Origin: Chitinophagaceae bacterium
Lineage (GTDB): Bacteria > Bacteroidota > Bacteroidia > Chitinophagales > Chitinophagaceae
DNA length: 64,000 bases
Reading direction: 5' to 3'
Assembly: GCA_019745155.1 (NCBI GenBank)
Contig: JAIETM010000004.1
Location: 310,001 to 374,000, forward strand
In this document: positions 9,647-19,449 of the stretch, piece by piece
How positions within the stretch are numbered: position 1 is the stretch's first letter
How the letters are laid out: each line of letters begins with the position of its first letter
Notes under the pieces: generated by a model
What the model was told of the DNA's origin: nothing
The model's input: the letters and a program-made list of their open reading frames with translations, nothing else
Database searches by the model: none
Made by a program: the position numbers and the translations under genes

Positions 9647-12600
9647 TCAATTCTGTACAGGTTCGGGCTTGACTAATACCCCTTGGTGCATTCTGGTTAA
9701 GAATTCCAGCATTTCTTCCATAGATTCAATTCGCTCTACAACCAACAAGAAATTCTTACCCGCCTGCTTCAATCTTGCTTTATTGGTACCTGTTTGGAGA
9801 TAAGCCAAAATGCCTTTGAATAAATCAGATTCGAAGTAGGGTGAGTCGTTTCTATTAATGAAATAACAACGGAGTGTATCTTCTTTCAGGGTCATTTTCT
9901 CAAAGCCCAGATCAATGGCTTTCCAGCGACAACGAACTGTTGTAAACAAATCTTCTACCTGCTTTGGTATAACACCAAAACGATCGAGCAACTCGGCATA
10001 GAAAGCTTGTAAGTCGGTTTCATTGGCACAATTATCCAGTCGCGTGTACAATGACAAACGCTCGGTAATACTTTCTACATATGCATCCGGAATCAAGATT
10101 TCCAGATCGGTATCAATCGTACAATCGCTTACATAATCATCCTGCTTACTGATCTCTTCTTTGAAAACATCTTTAAACTTTGTACGCTTCAATTCACGAA
10201 TGGCTTCATCCAGAATTTTCTGGTACATCTCAAAACCAATCTCAGCCATAAAGCCTGTCTGCTCACCACCCAACAAATTACCTGCGCCACGTATATCCAA
10301 ATCACGCATGGCAATCTGAAAGCCGCTACCGAGATCAGTAAACTGTTCCAATGTTTGCAAGCGCTTACGTGAATCTGTTGGCAAAGTACTCATCGGCGGG
10401 GCCAACAAATAACAGAATGCTTTTTTATTACTTCGACCAACGCGACCACGCAGCTGGTGCAAATCGCTCAAGCCAAATTGGTGTGCATTGTTGATGATAA
10501 TGGTGTTTACATTCGGAATATCTACTCCACTCTCTACAATATTGGTGCAGACAAGCACATCATATTTCTTATCGATGAAATCAAGAATCTTTTCTTCCAG
10601 TTGATCACCTTCCATTTGTCCGTGGGCAAATGAGACACTCAGGTCCGGACACAGCCCTTGTATGAGTGCAGCCATTTCCGCCAGTCCATGGATACGATTG
10701 TGGATGAAGAATACTTGTCCACCACGCTCTGTCTCAAAGTAGATAGCATCTCTAATGAAATCATCATTGAATACTTGTACTTCTGTTTGAATGGGTTGTC
10801 TGTTTGGCGGCGGTGTATTGATGATACTCAGATCACGCGCGCCCATCAAACTAAACTGAAGGGTTCTTGGAATAGGTGTAGCAGTAAGCGTTAAGCAATC
10901 CACATTTGTCTTTAATGTCTTGAGCTTTTCTTTATGCGCTACACCAAACTTCTGCTCTTCATCAATAATCATCACACCCAAATCTTTGAACTTCACATCT
11001 TTTCCAAGCAGGGCATGTGTACCAACAATGATATCAATTTTACCCTCTGCTAATTTTTGCAGGGTAGCTTTTTTCTCTTTGCTGGATTTGAATCGGTTCA
11101 CGAAATCAACTGTCACCGGAAAATCGCGTAAGCGATCTTTGAATGTCTTGTAATGTTGAAAAGCAAGAATGGTGGTAGGCACCAGCACTGCTGCTTGTTT
11201 GCCATCTACCACAGATTTGAATGCAGCACGCACAGCCACTTCTGTTTTACCAAAGCCAACATCTCCGCAGACTAGTCGGTCCATTGGAGACGGACTTTCC
11301 ATATCCTTTTTCACATCAGCCGTTGCCTTGCTTTGATCTGGCGTGTCTTCATAAATAAAAGACGCTTCCAATTCTGTTTGCAGGTAGGTGTCAGGCGTAT
11401 GTGCAAAGCCTTGCTGGGCCTTACGTTGTGCGTACAGCTTAATCAGGTCAAAAGCAATTTCTTTAACCTTGATCTTGGTCTTTTCTTTCAGCCTTGTCCA
11501 AACATCACTACCCAGTTTATTGATCTTGGGAACAGTACCCTCTTTACCTGTGTATTTAGAAATTTTGTGCAGCGAGTTGATGTTCACGTAGAGAATATCG
11601 CTGTCTTTATAAATGATACGCACTGCTTCCTGCAGTTTACCATTGATTTCAATTTTCTGCAAACCGCTATAGGTACCAACTCCATGATCAATATGCGTAA
11701 CAAAGTCGCCCGGCTGTAAATCCTTGAGTGTTTTCAGCGTAAGCGCTTTGTTCTTATTATAAGCTTGCTTAACCTTATACTTATGATAGCGCTGAAATAT
11801 CTGGTGATCTGTATAACAAACCAGTTTGAGTTCATCATCAATAAAACCTTCATGAATAGAAGTAGCAACAGGGGTAAACTGAATCTCCGTATTCAAATCA
11901 GCAAAAATGCTGTTGAGCCTTTCCAACTGTTTGGCTTGTTCAGCAAAGATGAAGAGTTGATAGCCTGCCCCTTCGTGCGCTTTCAAGTCTTTAATCAGCA
12001 AATCGAACTGCCTGTTAAATGCAGGCTGCTCTTTGGTCTGGAAACTGATGTCAAACTGCGCAAGTTGTGGCTTATAACCAAATTCTACCAAATGTCTTTG
12101 CAATACCTGACGCTCAAAAGTGCTAGCCGGCAGAAAGTCTGCGGGATTCACTTCTTTGAGGTATTTCACTTCTTCCGTATCCTCTGCTTCAGGCGCAGCT
12201 TGCGGATGTAATGAAGTAAATGCGGCCAGGTCTTCTTCCTGCTCTGCAATTTTCTCCAGAATCACGTCCCAGTCTTTCAGCCAAACAACGGTATTGCTTT
12301 GCAAGAATTCCAGCAAAGACACTTTTTCCTTGCTCTCAAACTGTGTTTCAATATTTGGGATGATATTGACTTGTAATAGCTTTCGCTCACTTAGCTGCGT
12401 TTCCGGATCGAAGATGCGGATACTGTCTACCTCATTACCGAATAACTCTACACGATAGGGTTTCTCATTACCAAAGGAATAAATATCTAGGATACCACCA
12501 CGAAGTGCAAACTGTCCGGGTTCGTACACAAAATCGGTGCGCACAAATCCATACATCACGAAAAGCTCCATCAAGCTTTCCAGATTGAGTGTATCGTTTG

Positions 12601-13072
12601 TTTTGATTTGAATGATGTTCTTGCTGAGTGTTTCAGGCAAAACCACTTTTTCAAATAAGGCTTCCGGATAAGTAACAATGAGTTTTTTATTTCCTCCTCT
12701 GGATAATCGCGTCAGCATTTCTGCGCGCAGCATCACGTGAGAACTGTTCAGCAGTCGGAAATTGCGTCTATTCTTGAATGAGGCTGGGAAATAGAAGAGG
12801 TCTAACGCATCAGTGAGGTTCTCTAGCGTGTTATGAAAATAGGCGGCTTCTTCCGCATCATTCAGTATCACCAAATGATTGAGGTCAGCACAAGCAGGAT
12901 GCTGAAAAATGGCTGTAACCAAAAACTCGGCGCTACTACTGCGTAGATTGGATAGCCCTATCCTTTCTGTCTGACCCTCAGGGTATTCGGCATAGGCAAT
13001 ACGTAACCTGTCCGCGAGCTGTAAAACCCGGGGGGATTGCAAATAGGCATCCAACAGAACACGCAAATTCAT
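9647..13072 (-). CDS. mfd: Transcription-repair coupling factor
   Basis: Superfamily 2 DNA translocase that removes RNA polymerase stalled at lesions and recruits UvrA. Order: UvrB-homology region (about 20-320), a long linker, the CarD-like RNA polymerase interaction domain (LKDLQPGDFVTHIDHGVGTY and KLGSDVWTRLKEKTK), the helicase core with Walker A GDVGFGKTEVA near residue 605 and DEEQ near 703 (MIIDEEQKFGVAHKEKLK), the SATPIPRTL-type motif (LTATPIPRTLQFSLMGARDL), the TRG motif region (RDLDIRGAGNLLGGEQTGF) and the C-terminal UvrA-binding block. Length (1141) is normal. A promoter box ends only 11 bases before the ATG, so the mRNA would have an extremely short leader. Confidence 0.97.
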   Translation of the reverse strand: MNLRVLLDAYLQSPRVLQLADRLRIAYAEYPEGQTERIGLSNLRSSSAEFLVTAIFQHPACADLNHLVILNDAEEAAYFHNTLENLTDALDLFYFPASFKNRRNFRLLNSSHVMLRAEMLTRLSRGGNKKLIVTYPEALFEKVVLPETLSKNIIQIKTNDTLNLESLMELFVMYGFVRTDFVYEPGQFALRGGILDIYSFGNEKPYRVELFGNEVDSIRIFDPETQLSERKLLQVNIIPNIETQFESKEKVSLLEFLQSNTVVWLKDWDVILEKIAEQEEDLAAFTSLHPQAAPEAEDTEEVKYLKEVNPADFLPASTFERQVLQRHLVEFGYKPQLAQFDISFQTKEQPAFNRQFDLLIKDLKAHEGAGYQLFIFAEQAKQLERLNSIFADLNTEIQFTPVATSIHEGFIDDELKLVCYTDHQIFQRYHKYKVKQAYNKNKALTLKTLKDLQPGDFVTHIDHGVGTYSGLQKIEINGKLQEAVRIIYKDSDILYVNINSLHKISKYTGKEGTVPKINKLGSDVWTRLKEKTKIKVKEIAFDLIKLYAQRKAQQGFAHTPDTYLQTELEASFIYEDTPDQSKATADVKKDMESPSPMDRLVCGDVGFGKTEVAVRAAFKSVVDGKQAAVLVPTTILAFQHYKTFKDRLRDFPVTVDFVNRFKSSKEKKATLQKLAEGKIDIIVGTHALLGKDVKFKDLGVMIIDEEQKFGVAHKEKLKTLKTNVDCLTLTATPIPRTLQFSLMGARDLSIINTPPPNRQPIQTEVQVFNDDFIRDAIYFETERGGQVFFIHNRIHGLAEMAALIQGLCPDLSVSFAHGQMEGDQLEEKILDFIDKKYDVLVCTNIVESGVDIPNVNTIIINNAHQFGLSDLHQLRGRVGRSNKKAFCYLLAPPMSTLPTDSRKRLQTLEQFTDLGSGFQIAMRDLDIRGAGNLLGGEQTGFMAEIGFEMYQKILDEAIRELKRTKFKDVFKEEISKQDDYVSDCTIDTDLEILIPDAYVESITERLSLYTRLDNCANETDLQAFYAELLDRFGVIPKQVEDLFTTVRCRWKAIDLGFEKMTLKEDTLRCYFINRNDSPYFESDLFKGILAYLQTGTNKARLKQAGKNFLLVVERIESMEEMLEFLTRMHQGVLVKPEPVQN

Positions 13073-13082
13073 AACCTCGGCG

Positions 13083-13090
13083 CAAATGTA
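13083..13090 (-). promoter_or_regulatory. -7 element of the mfd promoter
   Basis: TACATTTG on the minus strand (13090-13083), a full match to TAnnTTTG. The expected transcription start is about 13077, some five bases upstream of the mfd ATG at 13072. No clear -33 TTTG is seen at the expected spacing. Confidence 0.5.
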
Positions 13091-13204
13091 CTGCAGCTAA
13101 CAATCACTGTGCAGAAAAGTTGCGGACGAACAGGGGCAAAATCTTACACAAAGAGGCTGCATAAACCCAAACAATCAATATCTTCAAACGATCAAAGTAC
13201 GTGT

Positions 13205-16168
13205 ATGAAAAAAGGTCTTATCCTGGGTTTATTATCTGCAGGTTTCTCATTGGCTTGCGTATTACTCTTACAGCCAAAAGTTGAAAAAAACTTATTGCGT
13301 GGCGAAGATGAGGAAGAAGAAAGTGGTTTTTATAAATCAGTGATGCAGGCAGAGCGAGCTGCCTACGAATACAATATGCTTAAAGATCCCAGAACAGGAA
13401 AAATCCCTGATGGTATCTGGAGTGCAGAATTGAAAGAAGCGCAGAGTGCGCCTATAAAACCATTTCGAAATGGCAATGACTTATGGATAAGCGAGGCCGG
13501 AGGAAATGAAACCAATGCAGGCGAAAGCAATAATTGGCAGGAAGCTGGCCCCTATAATGTTGGTGGCAGAACACGTACCATCGTCTTTGACAAAAGATAT
13601 AACGGCACTACTAATCGAGTGATTCTCGCCGGCTCCGTGAGCAGTGGTGTAATGCGTACTGAAGATGGCGGTAATACTTGGACACGCGTAGGACCTGATC
13701 AGCAAATCCATAGCTTAACAAGTTTGGCTCAAGATCCTCGTCCCGGTTTTCAAGACACTTGGTATGCAGGTACAGGGGAAGCTTTGGGTAACTCTACATC
13801 GGGTACAGGTGCATTTTATCTTGGGCATGGCATTTTCAAATCAACTGATAATGGCAAAACCTGGACACCACTTACCAGTACACAAAGTGGCAGTTTAACT
13901 GCCTTTGACAATGCCTTTGATTTGGTACATAAAATTGTGGTTAACCCTGCGAATGGTGATGTTTATGCTGCCTGCCAAAATACCATACAACGTTCACAAA
14001 ACGGCGGTACAAGTTGGACTGCAGTAATGGGTGCATTAGGTGGGTCTATTGCAACGGGCAATACAGACGTTGTTATTAATAGTACCGGCACAAGAATCTA
14101 CGCTGCTTTTCATTCAAGAAACACCAGCAATCGTGGTGTATGGGCATCTACAACGGGTAATACAGGAGCGTGGACATTGCTTGGCGGTAATGCAAATGAT
14201 ACGCCTACTGGTTGGATTGTAAATGAATCTACTACAGCAACATGGGGAAGGATATTGCTTACTTTGGTGCCCGGAAACGAAAATTTATTGTATGCCATTT
14301 ACGAGAATGGCAAGTCGCAGGCTAGTCCCAATCTACAACCCGAACTTGATATTTTCCGCTGCAACGTAAGTGATATAGCCAACCCTGTTTGGACCAATCG
14401 ATCATCCAATGCACCAAGTATCTCAGGTTCATTTTCTAATTTAAGAAACCCCATTTCCTTACAAGGCGGATACAATATGTGCGTGGCTATTAAGCCAGAT
14501 GACCCAAGACTCATGCTGATTGGTGGAACCGTACTCTTCAGATCAGTGGACTCTTTTGCAACGAATACTGTAAACTGGATTGGTGGTTATGGTTTCGGAA
14601 GTAGCTCAGGTTCTACCAATAACCCATTTGGCTTTTATCCTAACAGTCACCCCGATATTCACAGCTTTGCTTTTGACCCAACTAATCCGAAAAGATTATT
14701 CTGTGGTAATGATGGCGGTATACAGGTTACAGAAGATATCACTGCTACACCTGTTGTTTGGACCTATCTCAGGAATTACCAAACGCTTCAATACTATCAT
14801 GTGGCAATTGATCCTGAAAGCGGTAAGAATAACTTCTTCGGAGGCGCTCAGGACAATGGTTCGCATTACCGCGACGCATCACTGAATATGGGTCCTCGCC
14901 CAAGCTACAGACCTACCATCAACGATCATGAAATGGTAGGTGGTGGCGATGGTGTTTCTGTAGACATCGGTAGAATTGCCAGCGGTCGACAGCCACTTTA
15001 CCTGGGTGCTCAAACTGGCACGATGATCAGGGATGATGCTTTAAACTATTTCACTACCACGCAAGTATCCATCAGACCACCTAATGACCAATTACAAAGC
15101 AACCCCAGCAGTGGATTTGGTGAGTTTGTAACAGTTTTCAAACTAAGCCACGCCAATTCTGAAGCATTGTTCTATGTAAACTACAACAGGCTATTCAGAA
15201 CCACTCAGGCAAGTACTGTAACGCAAACCACAAGCAATGGATGGGATCGTATGACAGGCGTAGAAAACGCAGTGAACGCAGCAGGAGGCAGTACAATTTC
15301 TATTAGAACGATTGATTTCTCTTGGGGTCCTTACCTGAGCTCGCATTCAATGTATCTTGGTACTACCAACGGCAAAATATTCAGACTTGATGATTACCTG
15401 AATGCAAGCGTAACAACAAGTCCGATAGATATTACGCCTGTTGGCCTAACAGGAAACGTTCAAGACATTGCAGTAAACCCAAACAATGACAATGAGATTA
15501 TGGCAGTAGTTTCGAACTACAATGCAACCAGTGTTTGGTGGACACGCAACGCCAAAGCTGCAACACCAGTTTGGTTTAATGCTGAAGGCAATCTTACCAG
15601 CCCCTCTGTTCGTTCTTGTGTTATTGTTGCGAAGAAAATAGGTACAACTACTTCATCTGAATACTATATCGGCACTTCTGTAGGTTTATACAGCTGCGAA
15701 AATATGGGCTACAGACTGGAAGCAAGCCAGCCTATTACATGGACAAGAGAAGCACCATCTTTAATCAACTTCTCGGTTGTTACAACCATGGATTATCGAC
15801 CTGAGGACAATGTGCTTGTTGTAGGCACCCATGGCAATGGTATGTATTATTGTGAATTAGGCGGTGCCAACTTTAACCCCAATAATCCTACTGCACTGAA
15901 TACCATTGTAAATGATAAAAGCTTTATCAGAAGCATACTGCCATCATCTGCCAGAGGCAATTTTAATTACTTAGTAGGTAATGCTACGGGCATTCGACAA
16001 ATGTCTGTTCGCGTCTTGAGTATAGACGGGCAAACGGTTTATCAAGCAAATGTCGCTTATGCGGATGGCACTTTACCTTTGCAACGCTTTGCTGCGGGCA
16101 CTTATGTAATTGAAATAACGAGCGATAACAGAAAGTATCGAAGCCTACAAAAAGTAATCAAAAACTAA
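13205..16168 (+). CDS. Secreted BNR/VPS10-like repeat protein with T9SS sorting domain
   Basis: A 987-residue exported protein. The ATG at 13205 opens a signal sequence (MKKGLILGLLSAGFSLACVL); the longer frame upstream lacks coding character and overlaps the mfd promoter. The body is a beta-propeller series of Asp-box/BNR repeats of the S-x-D-x-G-x-T-W type: MRTEDGGNTWTRV, FKSTDNGKTWTPL, QRSQNGGTSWTAV, and a later RLFCGNDGGIQVTED. This pattern is shared with VPS10/sortilin-like and sialidase-like proteins. The last ~75 residues look like a type A sorting domain of the type IX secretion system (MSVRVLSIDGQTVYQ, then LQRFAAGTYVIEI and a KKxx-like end). It is likely secreted or surface-bound. 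The PorX-type regulator at 41.8-40.2 kb fits a functional type IX system. Enzymatic activity is not evident. Confidence 0.88.
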   Translation: MKKGLILGLLSAGFSLACVLLLQPKVEKNLLRGEDEEEESGFYKSVMQAERAAYEYNMLKDPRTGKIPDGIWSAELKEAQSAPIKPFRNGNDLWISEAGGNETNAGESNNWQEAGPYNVGGRTRTIVFDKRYNGTTNRVILAGSVSSGVMRTEDGGNTWTRVGPDQQIHSLTSLAQDPRPGFQDTWYAGTGEALGNSTSGTGAFYLGHGIFKSTDNGKTWTPLTSTQSGSLTAFDNAFDLVHKIVVNPANGDVYAACQNTIQRSQNGGTSWTAVMGALGGSIATGNTDVVINSTGTRIYAAFHSRNTSNRGVWASTTGNTGAWTLLGGNANDTPTGWIVNESTTATWGRILLTLVPGNENLLYAIYENGKSQASPNLQPELDIFRCNVSDIANPVWTNRSSNAPSISGSFSNLRNPISLQGGYNMCVAIKPDDPRLMLIGGTVLFRSVDSFATNTVNWIGGYGFGSSSGSTNNPFGFYPNSHPDIHSFAFDPTNPKRLFCGNDGGIQVTEDITATPVVWTYLRNYQTLQYYHVAIDPESGKNNFFGGAQDNGSHYRDASLNMGPRPSYRPTINDHEMVGGGDGVSVDIGRIASGRQPLYLGAQTGTMIRDDALNYFTTTQVSIRPPNDQLQSNPSSGFGEFVTVFKLSHANSEALFYVNYNRLFRTTQASTVTQTTSNGWDRMTGVENAVNAAGGSTISIRTIDFSWGPYLSSHSMYLGTTNGKIFRLDDYLNASVTTSPIDITPVGLTGNVQDIAVNPNNDNEIMAVVSNYNATSVWWTRNAKAATPVWFNAEGNLTSPSVRSCVIVAKKIGTTTSSEYYIGTSVGLYSCENMGYRLEASQPITWTREAPSLINFSVVTTMDYRPEDNVLVVGTHGNGMYYCELGGANFNPNNPTALNTIVNDKSFIRSILPSSARGNFNYLVGNATGIRQMSVRVLSIDGQTVYQANVAYADGTLPLQRFAAGTYVIEITSDNRKYRSLQKVIKN

Positions 16169-16176
16169 TTCACTGA

Positions 16177-16206
16177 AAAGAGACCACATCGGTCTCTTTT
16201 TTTTAT
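16177..16206 (+). terminator. Rho-independent terminator after the BNR protein
   Basis: AAAGAGACC (16177-16185) and GGTCTCTTT (16191-16199) form a 9-bp stem with a 5-base loop, followed by a run of T. Confidence 0.9.
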
Positions 16207-16228
16207 TTTTATAGTAATACCTATCAAT

Positions 16229-16759
16229 ATGCATCGCAAGCTCACTCTTAGCGTTATCATATCCATCATCGCATTTTCAGTAGCCGCACAAAAGCAAAGC
16301 ATCCGGGTATTTGCTTATGAAATACCTACTATTAGTGGCGTAGCACCAACAGGTGAAATTACTGTAGATGGCGTGATCAAAACTGATGGCACCAATCCAA
16401 AAGGACGTATTGCAGATTATCAATTTTATATAGCTGTTAATAATATTAGCAACATAACACTTCATCGTTTCTGGCTGAAGCAGCAACTGTATGCTGTAAA
16501 AATTGAAAAGGTAAGCACCAATCCTTTATTGATTCCAAGAGGGAAAAATGCCCCAGACACCCTCGTACCTTCAACAAGTGCTGATGTTTGGCGAGTGCTG
16601 ATTAGTTCAGAACCCATCAAAGGTGTTCAGCCAATCAATGCTATTAGAAAATTGGTAGAAAAGAATGATATCGTAATTAGATTTTCGTCAAAAAATCAAC
16701 CAATTTTAACGGCAACCCTACCAAAAATCAAACAACTACAACCCATTAGCGGATCATAA
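16229..16759 (+). CDS. Periplasmic protein of unknown function
   Basis: A 176-residue protein with a signal peptide (MHRKLTLSVIISIIAFSVAAQ). The rest is predicted beta-rich, without cysteines in the mature part and without a motif I can name (TISGVAPTGEITVDGVIK, PDTLVPSTSADVWRVLI). It lies 16 bases upstream of the flavoprotein gene and both follow a strong terminator, so they probably form a two-gene unit. The ATG at 16229 is the only start that gives an intact signal sequence. Confidence 0.75.
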   Translation: MHRKLTLSVIISIIAFSVAAQKQSIRVFAYEIPTISGVAPTGEITVDGVIKTDGTNPKGRIADYQFYIAVNNISNITLHRFWLKQQLYAVKIEKVSTNPLLIPRGKNAPDTLVPSTSADVWRVLISSEPIKGVQPINAIRKLVEKNDIVIRFSSKNQPILTATLPKIKQLQPISGS

Positions 16760-16775
16760 ACCTTAAGCAAGCCTT

Positions 16776-17543
16776 ATGCTACAACCTTGGAGAAACGGAA
16801 CCATTGTTAAAATAGAAAACGAATCTGCCAATACCAGAAAATTCTGGATTCAGGTTCCAGAACTAGATTCATTCGATTATGAACCTGGTCAGTTTGTAAC
16901 ACTTGACCTACCCATTCATGAACAAAAAAACAAACGCTGGAGAAGTTATTCCATTGCTTCTGCACCAGATGGCACCAACACTTTCGAACTCATCATTGTG
17001 AAATTAGAAGGCGGTGCCGGGACTACTTATTTATTTGATGAAGCAGGGATTGGTACAGTGATTTCTTTGAGAGGACCTCAGGGCAAATTCACCTTACCTG
17101 AAAATATTGAAAAGGATCTCTACCTGATTTGCACCGGCACCGGCATTGCACCTTTTAACGCCATGGTGCACCATATCTTCAATAAGCAAATTCCACACAA
17201 AGACATCCACCTCATTTTTGGTTGCAGAAAATATGATGATGTGCTCTACGAAAAATCATTGATTGAGCTGGAGCATAAGCTGGAAGGCTTTCACTACCAC
17301 CCTGTTTTCTCCAGAGAAGAAGCACCCGGCAAACACCATCGTTCCAGAACTGGTTATGTACACAATGTATACGAAGACTTAGCACTAACGAAAAAGATGA
17401 TGCATGAAGCAGAAGAAAGCCTGCATCTAGGCCCCGCACATTTCTATTTATGTGGCTGGAAGAACATGGTAGATGAGGCCAAGCAAAGAATATTGCAACT
17501 AGGCTACGACAAGAAAGACATTCATCTAGAATTGTACGGATAA
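16776..17543 (+). CDS. Ferredoxin-NADP+ reductase-like flavoprotein
   Basis: A 255-residue FAD/NAD(P)-binding reductase of the ferredoxin-NADP reductase superfamily. The FAD-binding barrel shows RWRSYSIASAP near residues 50-60 (the RxYS-type motif). The phosphate-binding loop follows with GAGTTYLFDEAGIGTVISLRGPQGKF. The NAD(P) half begins with YLICTGTGIAPFNAMVHHI, the GTGIAP motif, and ends with YLCGWKNMVDEAKQRI, where FNR-type proteins bind the nicotinamide. No Fe-S domain is fused, so it should pass electrons between NAD(P)H and a separate carrier. It is the last gene before a bidirectional terminator. Confidence 0.9.
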   Translation: MLQPWRNGTIVKIENESANTRKFWIQVPELDSFDYEPGQFVTLDLPIHEQKNKRWRSYSIASAPDGTNTFELIIVKLEGGAGTTYLFDEAGIGTVISLRGPQGKFTLPENIEKDLYLICTGTGIAPFNAMVHHIFNKQIPHKDIHLIFGCRKYDDVLYEKSLIELEHKLEGFHYHPVFSREEAPGKHHRSRTGYVHNVYEDLALTKKMMHEAEESLHLGPAHFYLCGWKNMVDEAKQRILQLGYDKKDIHLELYG

Positions 17544-17576
17544 AAAATCCCCCTACGTTACCGTAGGGGGATTTTT
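17543..17576. terminator. Bidirectional terminator between the flavoprotein and glyS
   Basis: The stem AAAAATCCCCCTACG (17543-17557) pairs with 17562-17576 over 15 bp with a 4-base loop. There is a T-run on each strand, and it serves the two convergent genes. Confidence 0.93.
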
Positions 17577-17578
17577 CT

Positions 17579-19042
17579 TTATAAACTAGCTTCTATTACT
17601 AAATCTCGAACCTTGCTCAACAGGATTCTTTCCTGCTCCATGGTATCTCTGTAACGAATGGTAACAGTACCATCTTCTTTTGTCTGATGATCAATGGTTA
17701 CACAGAATGGTGTACCAATGGCATCCTGTCTGCGGTAGCGCTTACCAATTGCATCTTTCTCTTCATAAAAACAACGGAAGAAAGGTTTACAGCTATCCAT
17801 CAGATCACGCGCAATTTCTGGCAAACCATCTTTCTTAGTCAAAGGCAGCACCGCCAATTTCACCGGCGCCAATTTGTTAGGAATGCGTAAGACAACACGG
17901 CTATCGGTAGTACCATCTTCTTTATTGATGGTTTCTTCATCATATGCATGCGATAAGATCAGGAGGAACATACGATCCAAACCAATCGAAGTTTCAATTA
18001 CATAAGGCACATAGTTGCCATAAGGCTTACCCGTAGCAGGATCTACATCGGCATCAAAATACTGCTGCTTTTTCTTGCTGTAGGTTTGATGCTGCATCAA
18101 ATCAAAATCACTTCTTGAGTGAATACCCTCCACTTCCTTAAAACCAATGGGGAATTCATACTCGATATCACATGCTTCCTTCGCATAATGCGCCAGTTTC
18201 ACGTGATCATGATAACGATATTTTTCGGCAGGCAGTCCCAAACCTAAATGCCATTGCAGGCGAGCCTCTTTCCAATATTTATACCACTCACCCTCTGTAC
18301 CAGGACGCACAAAGAATTGCATCTCCATCTGCTCAAATTCGCGCATGCGGAAAATGAATTGACGAGCAACAATCTCATTACGAAATGCTTTACCCACCTG
18401 CGCAATACCAAAAGGCACTTTCATACGAGCTGTCTTCTGCACATTCAGAAAGTTCACGAAAATACCTTGCGCAGTTTCAGGACGCAGGTATACTTTGTTA
18501 TCATCTGGATTATCTGAGGCGATAGCACCAAACTCTGTTTCAAACATCAAGTTAAACTGGCGGATATCCGTCCAGTTAACCGTACCACTTACTGAACAAG
18601 CGATTTTATGATCCAAAATCATTTGCTTCAACCCGGCAAAATCTTCTTTAGCCAGCAAAGCCTCCATTTCGGTAATCAAAGCTTCGCCTGCTTCTTTTGA
18701 CAGCTTTTCTGCATGTGATTCAATCAGGTGATCCACGCGATAGCGTTTTTTGCTATCCTTATTATCGATCATAGGATCGCTGAAATTATCTACGTGACCA
18801 CTGGCTTTCCAGGTAGTTGGGTGCATGAAAATAGCCGCATCAATACCCACGATATTCTCATGCAGCTGGGTCATGCTCTTCCACCAATAATCGCGGATAT
18901 TACGCTTCAGCTCACTGCCATAGGGACCATAATCATAGACAGCACTTAGACCATCGTAGATTTCACTGCTCTGGAAAACAAAGCCATACTCCTTGGCGTG
19001 GGATATAATTGCCTGAAAACGGTTCTCTGATTGCATACTCAT
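17579..19042 (-). CDS. glyS: Glycyl-tRNA synthetase (dimeric class II type)
   Basis: Charges tRNA-Gly with glycine. This is the single-chain alpha2 type shared with eukaryotes and many Bacteroidota. N-terminal block: SHAKEYGFVFQSSEIYDGLSAVYDYGP. Class II motif 2 is in the region FRNEIVARQFIFRMREFEQMEM and motif 3 is near SIGLDRMFLLIL. The anticodon-binding domain is C-terminal (LAPVKLAVLPLTKKDGLPEI). At 487 residues it is normal. The first ATG (19042) is followed two codons later by another; a promoter box ends eight bases upstream, so the mRNA may be leaderless or nearly so. It is the last gene of a minus-strand cluster with mazG-like, GxxExxY and dtd genes. Confidence 0.96.
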   Translation of the reverse strand: MSMQSENRFQAIISHAKEYGFVFQSSEIYDGLSAVYDYGPYGSELKRNIRDYWWKSMTQLHENIVGIDAAIFMHPTTWKASGHVDNFSDPMIDNKDSKKRYRVDHLIESHAEKLSKEAGEALITEMEALLAKEDFAGLKQMILDHKIACSVSGTVNWTDIRQFNLMFETEFGAIASDNPDDNKVYLRPETAQGIFVNFLNVQKTARMKVPFGIAQVGKAFRNEIVARQFIFRMREFEQMEMQFFVRPGTEGEWYKYWKEARLQWHLGLGLPAEKYRYHDHVKLAHYAKEACDIEYEFPIGFKEVEGIHSRSDFDLMQHQTYSKKKQQYFDADVDPATGKPYGNYVPYVIETSIGLDRMFLLILSHAYDEETINKEDGTTDSRVVLRIPNKLAPVKLAVLPLTKKDGLPEIARDLMDSCKPFFRCFYEEKDAIGKRYRRQDAIGTPFCVTIDHQTKEDGTVTIRYRDTMEQERILLSKVRDLVIEASL

Positions 19043-19049
19043 AAGGCTG

Positions 19050-19057
19050 CAAATATA
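19050..19057 (-). promoter_or_regulatory. -7 element of the glyS promoter
   Basis: TATATTTG on the minus strand (19057-19050) matches TAnnTTTG. The expected start of transcription is about 19044, at or just before the first glyS ATG at 19042. The -33 element is not clear. Confidence 0.45.
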
Positions 19058-19069
19058 CGGCCCGGCAAG

Positions 19070-19408
19070 CTAGTGCAGCTTCTCATTGTCTTGATGACGG
19101 GTAGCATCGCGGATATTTTTCTTCTCAAAGTTCTTCTGAAGCGCGGTCGTAAGGTCAACCCCCGTTTGATTGGCTAGGCAGATCAATACCCACAGTACAT
19201 CGGCCATTTCATCGGCCAAATCCTTACCCAAATCAGTTTTTTTGAAAGATTGATCCCCATAAGTACGGACCATGATTCGAGCTAATTCGCCCACTTCCTC
19301 AGTCAATATGGCCATATTGGTGAGTTCAGAAAAATAACGCACCCCTACTGTCTTGATCCACTGATCAACCTGGGCTTGGGCTTCCTGTATTGTCATAATA
19401 TTGTTCAT
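19070..19408 (-). CDS. MazG-like nucleotide pyrophosphohydrolase
   Basis: A small all-alpha NTP pyrophosphohydrolase related to MazG and the dUTPase/dCTPase group, likely hydrolysing non-canonical or surplus NTPs to NMP and PPi. The metal-binding pattern is visible: EEVGELAR (first E-E pair) and, about 27 residues later, KDLADEMADVLWVLICLAN (second acidic pair E..D). I chose the ATG at 19408 (MNNIMTIQEAQAQV). The longer frame reads 21 residues through the inverted-repeat arm of the neighbouring cassette and lacks family character. The real start may be the ATG at 19396 (MTIQEAQ). Confidence 0.88.
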   Translation of the reverse strand: MNNIMTIQEAQAQVDQWIKTVGVRYFSELTNMAILTEEVGELARIMVRTYGDQSFKKTDLGKDLADEMADVLWVLICLANQTGVDLTTALQKNFEKKNIRDATRHQDNEKLH

Positions 19409-19440
19409 GATTACACAAATTAATGGGATTACACGGATTC
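19409..19440 (-). repeat. Inverted-repeat arm downstream of the GxxExxY gene
   Basis: Read on the minus strand this 32-base arm matches the right arm (19844-19876) at 27 of 33 aligned positions with one gap, including a shared 13-base block GAATCCGTGTAAT. It starts 10 bases past the GxxExxY stop codon and ends at the first base before the mazG-like start. Confidence 0.8.
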
Positions 19441-19449
19441 TGATTTGAC

